Source of the DNA: an uncultured Arenicella sp. | GTDB lineage: Bacteria > Pseudomonadota > Gammaproteobacteria > Arenicellales > Arenicellaceae | NCBI GenBank assembly: GCA_938048185.1 | Contig: CALIVT010000040.1 | Span: forward strand, 1 to 52,184 | Direction: 5' to 3' | DNA: 52,184 nucleotides | Part shown: in pieces, positions 45,917-52,184 of the stretch | How positions within the stretch are numbered: the first letter of the stretch is position 1 | How the letters are laid out: every line of letters starts with the position of its first letter | Program-made: the position numbers and the translations under genes | Notes under the pieces: model-generated | Database searches by the model: none | What the model saw: the letters and a program-made list of their open reading frames with translations, nothing else | What the model was told of the DNA's origin: nothing

Positions 45917-45974
45917 TTTTTTATACCTGTTACTTTAATAAGTAGCGTATCAAAAGAGTTATCAGCGAACAGCC

Positions 45975-46289
45975 TTAGCCGTCTACTTTAGTCCCGTCTG
46001 ACTTAAATACACGATGCTTGTCTTTACCTTCGCCTTCAATGCGAACCTTGTCCGCTTTGTTAGTCGTTGGGTTCAATAGAGCCACGTTAGAAAGTTGGAT
46101 TGGGGCCTCTTTAGTAATGATGCCACCGGCCACGTTTGCTGCCGGATTGGCTTTAACGTGTTTTTTTACCAACTGGATATCATTTACTAAGGCGCGACCA
46201 TCTTCCAAAATCTGAAGAATTTCTCCAGTTTTGCCTTTGTCGCGACCGCTAGTTACGATCACTTGATCGCCTTTTTTAATCTTGTTCAT
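45975..46289 (-). CDS. rplX: 50S ribosomal protein L24
   Basis: The 104 residues equal E. coli L24. The KOW motif is at the start (KGDQVIVTSGRDKGKTGEI), and VKKHVKANPAANVAGGI follows. It lies 78 bases after rplN, in a gap with tandem duplications. Confidence 0.97.
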   Translation of the reverse strand: MNKIKKGDQVIVTSGRDKGKTGEILQILEDGRALVNDIQLVKKHVKANPAANVAGGIITKEAPIQLSNVALLNPTTNKADKVRIEGEGKDKHRVFKSDGTKVDG

Positions 46290-46361
46290 TGTCGTTAACC
46301 TTGTCGTTAGACTGCAAAAAGTCTTAACCTATCTCGAAGAAAGTCTTAACCTATCTCGAAG
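46289..46361. repeat. Short tandem duplications between rplN and rplX
   Basis: AAAGTCTTAACCTATCTC followed by GAAG (22 bases) is repeated exactly, at 46318-46339 and 46340-46361. Next to it TTGTCGTTAACC and TTGTCGTTAGAC form a near-perfect 12-base tandem (about 46290-46313). Both lie only in the non-coding gap. Confidence 0.85.
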
Positions 46362-46367
46362 TATGCT

Positions 46368-46736
46368 CTAAAGCACTTCGGGCGCTAGAGAAACTATCTT
46401 CATAAAGTTGTCGCCACGTAACTCACGAGTTACTGGGCCAAAGATACGAGTACCCATTGGCTGTCTTGAAGCGTTCAAGATAACCGCCGCGTTCTTGTCG
46501 AAACGAATTACTGAACCGTCTGGACGACGAACACCCTTGCGCGTGCGAACGATTACTGCGTCATACACAGCACCCTTCTTTACTCGAGAGTTCGGCAGTG
46601 CTTCTTTAACACTAACTTTAATAACGTCACCGATACCGGCGTAGCGTCGCTTAGAGCCACCAAGAACTTTGATACACATAACTTTACGCGCACCGCTGTT
46701 ATCGGCTACTTCTAAAATACTTTGCATTTGAATCAT
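46368..46736 (-). CDS. rplN: 50S ribosomal protein L14
   Basis: The 122 residues match L14: [20 protein letters not shown] and [19 protein letters not shown]. It is the first gene of the spc operon, 58 bases after rpsQ. Confidence 0.97.
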   Translation of the reverse strand: MIQMQSILEVADNSGARKVMCIKVLGGSKRRYAGIGDVIKVSVKEALPNSRVKKGAVYDAVIVRTRKGVRRPDGSVIRFDKNAAVILNASRQPMGTRIFGPVTRELRGDNFMKIVSLAPEVL

Positions 46737-46794
46737 GGGGTTACTCCAATTCTATTCAGTGCTAATCAATTCTTATGGTTGGTAAAAGGGAGAA

Positions 46795-47058
46795 CTAAAC
46801 GACAATCGCTTTTTCTACAACTTTAACCAAACGCCATGACTTGTTCTTCGACAAAGGACGACATTCTTCAATGATCACGGTGTCGCCTTCGCCACACTCA
46901 TTGCTTTCATCATGTGCCAAGAACTTAGTCGATTTCCTAATGTATTTACCGTACAAAGGATGCTTTTCGCGGCGCTCAACCATTACCGAAATTGTTTTTT
47001 CAGCTTTGTTGCTTACCACTTTACCTTCCACGCTACGCGCGCCAGTATTCTCAGTCAT
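46795..47058 (-). CDS. rpsQ: 30S ribosomal protein S17
   Basis: The 87 residues match S17: [20 protein letters not shown] and [20 protein letters not shown]. It is the last gene of the S10 operon, 11 bases after rpmC. Confidence 0.97.
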   Translation of the reverse strand: MTENTGARSVEGKVVSNKAEKTISVMVERREKHPLYGKYIRKSTKFLAHDESNECGEGDTVIIEECRPLSKNKSWRLVKVVEKAIVV

Positions 47059-47069
47059 TTCAATACTCT

Positions 47070-47285
47070 CTAACTTTGAGCAGCTGATTTAGCTTGCTCG
47101 TTTAGGATGGTCTTGATGCGAGCTACGTCTCTACGAATCTTTTTGAAACGTGACGTATCGGCAAGTTGACCAGTGCCTCTTTTCATACGAAGGCTGAATT
47201 CTTCTTTACGAAGCTCAACCAACTCGTCTTTCAGCTCAGTTGCTGACTTAACACGCAACTCAGCAGCTCTCGATTCAGTAGCCAT
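47070..47285 (-). CDS. rpmC: 50S ribosomal protein L29
   Basis: The 71 residues are somewhat longer than E. coli L29 (63). [20 protein letters not shown] and [11 protein letters not shown] are diagnostic. The start overlaps the rplP stop by one base (TAATG), so translation is likely coupled. Confidence 0.96.
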   Translation of the reverse strand: MATESRAAELRVKSATELKDELVELRKEEFSLRMKRGTGQLADTSRFKKIRRDVARIKTILNEQAKSAAQS

Positions 47286-47701
47286 TACTCACCTACACCA
47301 CGCTTAACAAATTTACATTTAAACGGAAGCTTAGCAGCCGCGAGTGTGAATGCTTCGCGCGCGAGTTCTTCGCTAACACCTTGCAATTCATACAGCATTT
47401 GACCAGGCTTAACTTCCATAACCCAATACTCAGGGTTACCTTTACCTTTACCCATTCGGGTCTCAAGTGGCTTCTTCGAAACTGGTTTGTCTGGGAAGAC
47501 ACGAATCCAAACTCGACCGCCACGTTTGATGTGACGTGTAATAGTTCGACGACCTGCCTCAATCTGACGCGAAGTCATGCGACCTCGAGTGGTTGATTGC
47601 AACCCGAATTCACCGAAGCTCACCTTGTTACCGGTGGTAGCTAATCCGCGGTTACGCCCTTTGTGCGCTTTGCGGAATTTGGTACGTTTTGGTAATAACA
47701 T
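47285..47701 (-). CDS. rplP: 50S ribosomal protein L16
   Basis: The 138 residues match L16: [38 protein letters not shown] and [13 protein letters not shown]. It lies 29 bases after rpsC. Confidence 0.97.
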   Translation of the reverse strand: MLLPKRTKFRKAHKGRNRGLATTGNKVSFGEFGLQSTTRGRMTSRQIEAGRRTITRHIKRGGRVWIRVFPDKPVSKKPLETRMGKGKGNPEYWVMEVKPGQMLYELQGVSEELAREAFTLAAAKLPFKCKFVKRGVGE

Positions 47702-47730
47702 TTTTAGTTACCTCTATTGCTCTGCAGAAC

Positions 47731-48405
47731 TTACGCTGCAGGCGTAGCACTGTCGTCAGACACTACACTATTAACAGGTTGGAAAATTTCGCCTTTGAAG
47801 ATCCACACTTTCACACCAATGATGCCGTAAGTAGTTAATGCTTCGCTGGTTGCATAATCAATATCAGCACGCAATGTATGAAGTGGTACACGACCCTCGC
47901 GGTACCATTCTGAACGTGCAATTTCAGCACCATTCAAACGACCGGAGATCATTACCTTTACGCCTTGAGCTCCAGCACGCATCGCTGATTGCACAGAGCG
48001 CTTCATCGCGCGACGAAACATTACACGCTTTTCAAGCTGTTGGCAGATGCCGTCAGCAACAAGCTGCGAATCAGTTTCAGGCTTGCGAATCTCTTCAACA
48101 GACACCTGAGTTGGCAGGCCAGTCATGGTCGAAATTGCTTTTCGCATACGATCAATGTCTTCGCCTTTTTTACCAATAACAATACCTGGGCGCGCAGTAT
48201 GAATAATCACATTGATGTTTTGCGCTGGGCGCTCAATCGTGATGCTACTTACTGCCGCGTTCTTCAATTTCTTTTCAAGAAACTCGCGAACTTTTAAGTC
48301 TTGCAATAAGAACTTAGAGTAATCAGTTTTGTCAGCAAACCATTTAGCATTGAAGTCTTTAACAATGCCTAAACGCATACCGTTAGGATGTACTTTTTGA
48401 CCCAT
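47731..48405 (-). CDS. rpsC: 30S ribosomal protein S3
   Basis: The 224 residues start [20 protein letters not shown]. The KH RNA-binding domain contains [20 protein letters not shown], and the C-terminal domain has [20 protein letters not shown]. The C-terminus is about nine residues shorter than in E. coli. It starts one base after the rplV stop. Confidence 0.97.
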   Translation of the reverse strand: MGQKVHPNGMRLGIVKDFNAKWFADKTDYSKFLLQDLKVREFLEKKLKNAAVSSITIERPAQNINVIIHTARPGIVIGKKGEDIDRMRKAISTMTGLPTQVSVEEIRKPETDSQLVADGICQQLEKRVMFRRAMKRSVQSAMRAGAQGVKVMISGRLNGAEIARSEWYREGRVPLHTLRADIDYATSEALTTYGIIGVKVWIFKGEIFQPVNSVVSDDSATPAA

Positions 48406-48406
48406 C

Positions 48407-48754
48407 TTATTGGCCTCCAGCTAGCTCGTCGCTCACAGAAACTGTGATGTGACTTGAGCGTTTTAAAATTCCGAACGCACGACCTTTTGCTCGAGGACGC
48501 ATACGCTTCATGGTTGGACCTTCATCAACGAAGCACTTAGACACGAACAATTCGTCGATATCTGCACTTTCGTTGTGCTCGGCATTAGCAATGGCAGACT
48601 CAAGAGTCTTCAACACTAAGGTCGATGCTTTGGTTTCCCCGAAAGAAAGAATCTCGAGCGCACGCGCAACCGATTTGCCACGGATTTGATCCACAGCTAG
48701 TCGTGCTTTTTGCGGCGAGATGCGAACGTTTTTCGCAGTAGCTTTAACTTGCAT
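48407..48754 (-). CDS. rplV: 50S ribosomal protein L22
   Basis: The 115 residues match L22: [20 protein letters not shown] and the exit-tunnel loop [20 protein letters not shown]. It lies 15 bases after rpsS. Confidence 0.97.
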   Translation of the reverse strand: MQVKATAKNVRISPQKARLAVDQIRGKSVARALEILSFGETKASTLVLKTLESAIANAEHNESADIDELFVSKCFVDEGPTMKRMRPRAKGRAFGILKRSSHITVSVSDELAGGQ

Positions 48755-48769
48755 TTCGTTTACCTCTTC

Positions 48770-49042
48770 CTATCGACTTTTCTTATCAGCGATATGGCCT
48801 TTAAAGGTACGAGTTGGTGAAAACTCACCCAACTTGTGACCAACCATATTCTCTGAAATCAGCACAGGTATGTGCTGACGACCGTTGTGTACAGCAATAG
48901 TCAGGCCGACAAATTCCGGCATGATCATGCTACGACGTGACCAAGTTTTGATCGGCTTACGATCGCTTGCTGCGACTGCCTTCTCAACTTTTGCCCATAG
49001 GTGATGATCTACGAATGGACCTTTTTTAATTGAACGTGCCAT
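48770..49042 (-). CDS. rpsS: 30S ribosomal protein S19
   Basis: The 90 residues match S19: [40 protein letters not shown] and [16 protein letters not shown]. It lies ten bases after rplB. Confidence 0.97.
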   Translation of the reverse strand: MARSIKKGPFVDHHLWAKVEKAVAASDRKPIKTWSRRSMIMPEFVGLTIAVHNGRQHIPVLISENMVGHKLGEFSPTRTFKGHIADKKSR

Positions 49043-49052
49043 TTCCTAGCCC

Positions 49053-49877
49053 CTATTTCTTGCGACGACGAATAATCATCGAATCGCTGCGTTTGTTAGA
49101 TCGAGTGCGGTAACCTTTAGTTGGTACACCGGTCGGTGATACTGGATGACGACCACCTGAGGTACGGCCTTCACCACCACCGTGCGGGTGATCTACTGGA
49201 TTCATAGCAACACCGCGTACTGTCGGACGGATACCGCGCCAGCGTTTAGCACCCGCTTTGCCCAACTTGCGTAGAGAGTGCTCTGCGTTACCAACTTCAC
49301 CCAATGTCGCGCGGCACTCTAAAAGCACTTTGCGCATTTCGCCAGAACGTAAACGCACTTGCGCGTATTTACCTTCTTTACCAACAAATTGGATTGAGGT
49401 ACCCGCTGAGCGCGCCAACTGGCCGCCCTTGCCTGGTTTCAATTCAACGTTGTGCAACACCGAACCAACAGGAATGTTGCGCAGCGGCAAACAGTTTCCG
49501 ACAGCGATTGGCGCATCGAGTCCAGAGATAACTTTATCGCCAGCTTTAACGCCTTTGGGCGCTAAAATATAACGACGTTCGCCATCGGCGTACAACAATA
49601 ATGCTAAGTGTGCGCTTCGATTCGGATCGTATTCCAAACGCTCTACCTTCGCAGGTATTGCATCTTTATCACGACGAAAATCTATAACACGATATTTACG
49701 CTTATGACCGCCACCACGATGACGGACAGTGATGCGACCTACGTTATTACGTCCATTGATCGCCTTCTTTGACTCAAGCAGAGCTTTATACGGCTCGCCT
49801 TTGTGCAAATCAGGGTTAACAACACGAACTGTGCCGCGACGACCCGGAGAGGTAGGTTTTAACTTTACCAATGCCAT
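49053..49877 (-). CDS. rplB: 50S ribosomal protein L2
   Basis: The 274 residues match L2. The peptidyl-transferase-proximal segment [16 protein letters not shown], with its conserved histidine, and the C-terminal [12 protein letters not shown] are present. It lies 19 bases after rplW. Confidence 0.98.
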   Translation of the reverse strand: MALVKLKPTSPGRRGTVRVVNPDLHKGEPYKALLESKKAINGRNNVGRITVRHRGGGHKRKYRVIDFRRDKDAIPAKVERLEYDPNRSAHLALLLYADGERRYILAPKGVKAGDKVISGLDAPIAVGNCLPLRNIPVGSVLHNVELKPGKGGQLARSAGTSIQFVGKEGKYAQVRLRSGEMRKVLLECRATLGEVGNAEHSLRKLGKAGAKRWRGIRPTVRGVAMNPVDHPHGGGEGRTSGGRHPVSPTGVPTKGYRTRSNKRSDSMIIRRRKK

Positions 49878-49896
49878 TTCTATTTACCTTACAGTC

Positions 49897-50232
49897 TTAA
49901 GCTTGGAACTCAGCGAAATCAATATCGCTGCCTTCTTTCAAGCGGATGTATGCTTTTTTACGATCGCTGCGGCGCCCCAATGAACGACCAAAACGCTTAG
50001 TCTTACCTTTCACGTTCAAGATTTTCACTGATTCAACTTCAACGTCGAATGCTTGCTCAATGGCCGCTTTAACGTCGTTACGCGTTGCACTAGTGGCAAC
50101 TTGGAAAACAGCTTGGCCGTGAAGTTCAGCGGCGCGTGTGCTTTTTTCAGTAACGATTGGTGCAAGCAGCACTTGATACAATTCGTCTTTAGACAGCCCG
50201 GAGCTGTTCTTATTTGAGTTAGAAGCGCTCAT
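49897..50232 (-). CDS. rplW: 50S ribosomal protein L23
   Basis: The 111 residues carry an S/N-rich N-terminal extension (about 12 residues) before the usual [15 protein letters not shown] core; E. coli L23 has 100. The start overlaps the rplD stop by four bases. L23 is the docking site for trigger factor and SRP at the tunnel exit. Confidence 0.96.
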   Translation of the reverse strand: MSASNSNKNSSGLSKDELYQVLLAPIVTEKSTRAAELHGQAVFQVATSATRNDVKAAIEQAFDVEVESVKILNVKGKTKRFGRSLGRRSDRKKAYIRLKEGSDIDFAEFQA

Positions 50233-50831
50233 GCTAATGTCTCCTCGATTTGCTTAACCGCTTCAGACGTCATAATGACTTTATCAAAACCGATTAAGCT
50301 AACTGGATTAATCTCGTCTGCTTCCAAGATACCAACGTGGTATAGGTTGCGAGAAGCGAGCTCCAAGTTCAGATCAAGCTCGTGGGTTACCACCAAAACG
50401 TCTTTCAATTTCATGTCAGACATTTTCGCTACCAATTGCTTAGTCTTAGGCTCAGCAACGGTAAAGTCATCGGCAACAATCAAGCGTTCTTGGCGAACCA
50501 ACTCTGACAGAATTGATCGAATCGCGGCACGATATGCCTTGCGGTTCATCTTTTGAGAGAAGTCTTGCGTTACGGCCGGGAAGGTTTTACCACCACCACG
50601 CCAGATTGGGCTTCGCGACGTACCAGCACGTGCTCGGCCAGTACCTTTTTGACGCCAAGGCTTCGCACCGCCACCAGAAACCGCAGAACGATTCTTTTGG
50701 CCGCGTGTACCCTGACGAGCGCCCGCTTGATAAGCGACAACCGCTTGATGAATCAGGTTCTCGTTGTAATCTGCGCCGAATACTGCGTCAGACACACTCA
50801 AAGCTGAGCCGTTATTTTGTTTTAGTTCCAT
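50229..50831 (-). CDS. rplD: 50S ribosomal protein L4
   Basis: The 200 residues match L4: the tunnel loop with [20 protein letters not shown] and [12 protein letters not shown]. In enterobacteria L4 represses the S10 operon through its leader. A structured region upstream of rpsJ here (51941-51997) is a candidate target, not shown to be one. It lies eight bases after rplC. Confidence 0.97.
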   Translation of the reverse strand: MELKQNNGSALSVSDAVFGADYNENLIHQAVVAYQAGARQGTRGQKNRSAVSGGGAKPWRQKGTGRARAGTSRSPIWRGGGKTFPAVTQDFSQKMNRKAYRAAIRSILSELVRQERLIVADDFTVAEPKTKQLVAKMSDMKLKDVLVVTHELDLNLELASRNLYHVGILEADEINPVSLIGFDKVIMTSEAVKQIEETLA

Positions 50832-50839
50832 GATGCGAC

Positions 50840-51493
50840 CTACTTCTGACCTTTAACTTTCGATTTAACGGAAGGTTTGATGATCACGCTGCCGCCTTTA
50901 GATCCGGGCACAGAGCCCTTTACCAAAATAACGTTACGCTCTGCGTCTACGCGAACCACTTCTAAGCCTTGCTGAGTGCGCTTACGAGCACCCATGTGTC
51001 CGCCCATTTTCTTGCCTTTAAAGACTTTACCTGGGTCTTGACACTGACCAGTTGAACCCAGCGAACGGTGAGATACCGATACGCCGTGAGTTGCGCGTAA
51101 ACCGCCAAACCCCCAACGCTTGATACCACCAGCAAAACCCTTACCAATTGATGTGCCTTGCACGTCAACTTTCTGGCCTGCTTCGAACAGATCAACATTA
51201 ACTTCAGAACCAACTTCCAGCTCTGCTTGTGCAGCACTAACACGAAATTCAGTTAGGCGTGTGCCTGGCGCCACATTCGCTTTCGCGTAGTGGCCAGCCA
51301 TTGCTTTTGAAACGCGGTTAGCGCGACGCTCACCACTAGCAACTTGCACAGCTTCGTAACCGTCGGTTTCGACTGTCTTTATCTGTGTGACACGGTTAGT
51401 AGCAACTTCTACTACCGTAACAGGCACTGAACGACCGTCTTCTTGAAAGACGCGCGTCATGCCTATTTTTTGTCCAATTAATCCAAGTGACAT
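50840..51493 (-). CDS. rplC: 50S ribosomal protein L3
   Basis: The 217 residues match L3: [39 protein letters not shown] and the methylated-glutamine loop [20 protein letters not shown]. It is about eight residues longer than in E. coli. It lies 62 bases after rpsJ. Confidence 0.97.
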   Translation of the reverse strand: MSLGLIGQKIGMTRVFQEDGRSVPVTVVEVATNRVTQIKTVETDGYEAVQVASGERRANRVSKAMAGHYAKANVAPGTRLTEFRVSAAQAELEVGSEVNVDLFEAGQKVDVQGTSIGKGFAGGIKRWGFGGLRATHGVSVSHRSLGSTGQCQDPGKVFKGKKMGGHMGARKRTQQGLEVVRVDAERNVILVKGSVPGSKGGSVIIKPSVKSKVKGQK

Positions 51494-51555
51494 TTTTCTA
51501 TCAACTCTTTTTAGTGTTTTGGTCAGAGGTACTTAACTTGCCAATCAAGTAAGTA

Positions 51556-51873
51556 CTAGTTAACCTTAATTTCAACGTCTACGCCGGCTGCCAAATCAAG
51601 ACGCATAAGCGCGTCAACAGTTTTGTCAGTTGGCTCAACGATATCGACGATACGCTTGTGAGTGCGCACCTCGAATTGATCTCGCGCTTTTTTGTTCACG
51701 TGTGGTGAACGCAAAAGAGTCATACGCTCAATTCGAGTAGGCAATGGAATTGGGCCACAGACACGAGCGCCAGTGCGCTTAGCTGTATCCACGATTTCCT
51801 GTGCCGAACGATCGATCATGCGATGATCAAACGCTTTTAGCCGAATGCGAATTTTTTGATTTTCGACGCTCAT
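51556..51873 (-). CDS. rpsJ: 30S ribosomal protein S10
   Basis: The 105 residues match S10/Nus[41 protein letters not shown] and the C-terminal [15 protein letters not shown]. It is the first gene of the S10 operon, 142 bases after tuf, and also takes part in transcription antitermination. Confidence 0.98.
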   Translation of the reverse strand: MSVENQKIRIRLKAFDHRMIDRSAQEIVDTAKRTGARVCGPIPLPTRIERMTLLRSPHVNKKARDQFEVRTHKRIVDIVEPTDKTVDALMRLDLAAGVDVEIKVN

Positions 51874-51940
51874 AGTTAACCTATAACCTATTAAATACTT
51901 CTATTACTTACTTATGTATGTTCAATAAACTAAGCGTTTA

Positions 51941-51997
51941 GACTCTGCCTTAAATCAAGGCGTCGGCGTGTTCAAACAACACCGACAACCAAGAGTC
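51941..51997 (-). promoter_or_regulatory. Three-way-junction RNA fold between tuf and rpsJ
   Basis: All bases except short loops pair. The outer stem is GACTCT/AGAGTC (51941-51946 with 51992-51997). Inside are two hairpins: GCCTT/AAGGC (51947-51961) and GTCGG...CCGAC with TGTT/AACA above a two-base bulge (51962-51986). It begins 18 bases after the tuf stop and lies 68 bases before rpsJ. No T-run follows, so a leader or processing element is more likely than a terminator. Confidence 0.6.
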
Positions 51998-52015
51998 AGA
52001 ACAAAAGATCAATGC

Positions 52016-52184
52016 TTAGTCGTTGATCTTCGCAACAACGCCTGCACCAACTGTGCGGCCGCCTTCACGAATAGCAAAACGAAGACCTTCTTCCATCGCG
52101 ATTGGTGCAATCAAAACAACGTTCATCTTGATGTTGTCACCCGGCATTACCATTTCAACACCTTCAGGCAACTCACACGCACCG
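52016..52184 (-). CDS. tuf: Elongation factor Tu, C-terminal fragment at window edge
   Basis: Only the last 55 codons lie in the window: [34 protein letters not shown] and the invariant ending [14 protein letters not shown]-Tu delivers aminoacyl-tRNA to the ribosome. Its place directly upstream of rpsJ on the same strand implies a joined str and S10 gene cluster. The rest of the gene is cut off by the window end, not broken. Confidence 0.97.
   Translation of the reverse strand, partial: GACELPEGVEMVMPGDNIKMNVVLIAPIAMEEGLRFAIREGGRTVGAGVVAKIND

Noticed and set aside
37606-52184. Horizontal transfer or rearrangement in the ribosomal block
   Set aside because: Gene order and lengths are those of ordinary gammaproteobacteria; only gap content is unusual.
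1-52184. CRISPR arrays, tRNA or rRNA genes, prophage
   Set aside because: No regularly spaced repeats, no tRNA-like cloverleaf with CCA end and no phage genes were seen on reading both strands.

Overview
The window reads as chromosomal DNA of a marine heterotrophic gammaproteobacterium. The basis is the right-hand third, which is one uninterrupted minus-strand ribosomal block (tuf, then the S10, spc and alpha operons in the E. coli order, ending rpoA-rplQ). The left two thirds fit a marine lifestyle: a DMSP demethylase (DmdA) operon, an Na+-dependent amine/amino acid transporter of the SNF family, a Xanthomonas/Caulobacter-type TonB receptor with its own FecI/FecR pair, and Fur-type iron control. 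I cannot name the genus from sequence alone.

Layout. Positions 1-3350 are visibly AT-richer accessory DNA: a two-lobed HEPN-like protein, an orphan SUKH (SMI1/KNR4) immunity-type protein and a secreted HExxH metallopeptidase. Each is followed by a diverged copy of the same intergenic element (core TGTCCGTTTAGGGC). Positions 3358-4900 hold a two-repeat secreted protein and a two-gene operon under a near-perfect Fur box. Positions 5067-7129 hold fghA (S-formylglutathione hydrolase) and a ferredoxin-reductase-type flavoprotein.

Positions 7189-16121 are a minus-strand cluster, transcribed in the order aldehyde dehydrogenase, dmdA, metY, alpha/beta hydrolase, FadN-like HAD/crotonase fusion, DmdB-like acyl-CoA ligase. 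Read together it looks like a pathway that demethylates DMSP, activates the methylthiopropionate product, releases methanethiol, oxidises the aldehyde product and may trap methanethiol in methionine through MetY. Diverging from it is a FecI/FecR/TonB-receptor operon (16461-21394), whose receptor carries an extra STN module followed by a second, internal signal-peptide-like start.

Positions 21559-30108 carry three MFS transporters, a PaaI-type thioesterase, an SNF symporter paired with an ornithine cyclodeaminase homologue, a DUF442/TIGR01244 rhodanese-like protein and an acyl-CoA dehydrogenase that could supply the DmdC-type step (inference only). Positions 30560-35424 are a chaperone-usher pilus operon (pilin, terminator, chaperone, usher, tip protein). 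Positions 35448-36950 encode a membrane-anchored FMN glutamate-synthase-like protein.

Positions 37126-52184 are the ribosomal protein, secY and rpoA block. Its genes are ordinary, but several of its intergenic gaps are not: a three-way-junction fold between tuf and rpsJ, a long foldback leader before a GTG-started rpsM, tandem 37-bp and 22-bp duplications, and a hairpin between rpsD and rpoA. No tRNA, rRNA, CRISPR array, integrase or complete insertion sequence was seen.
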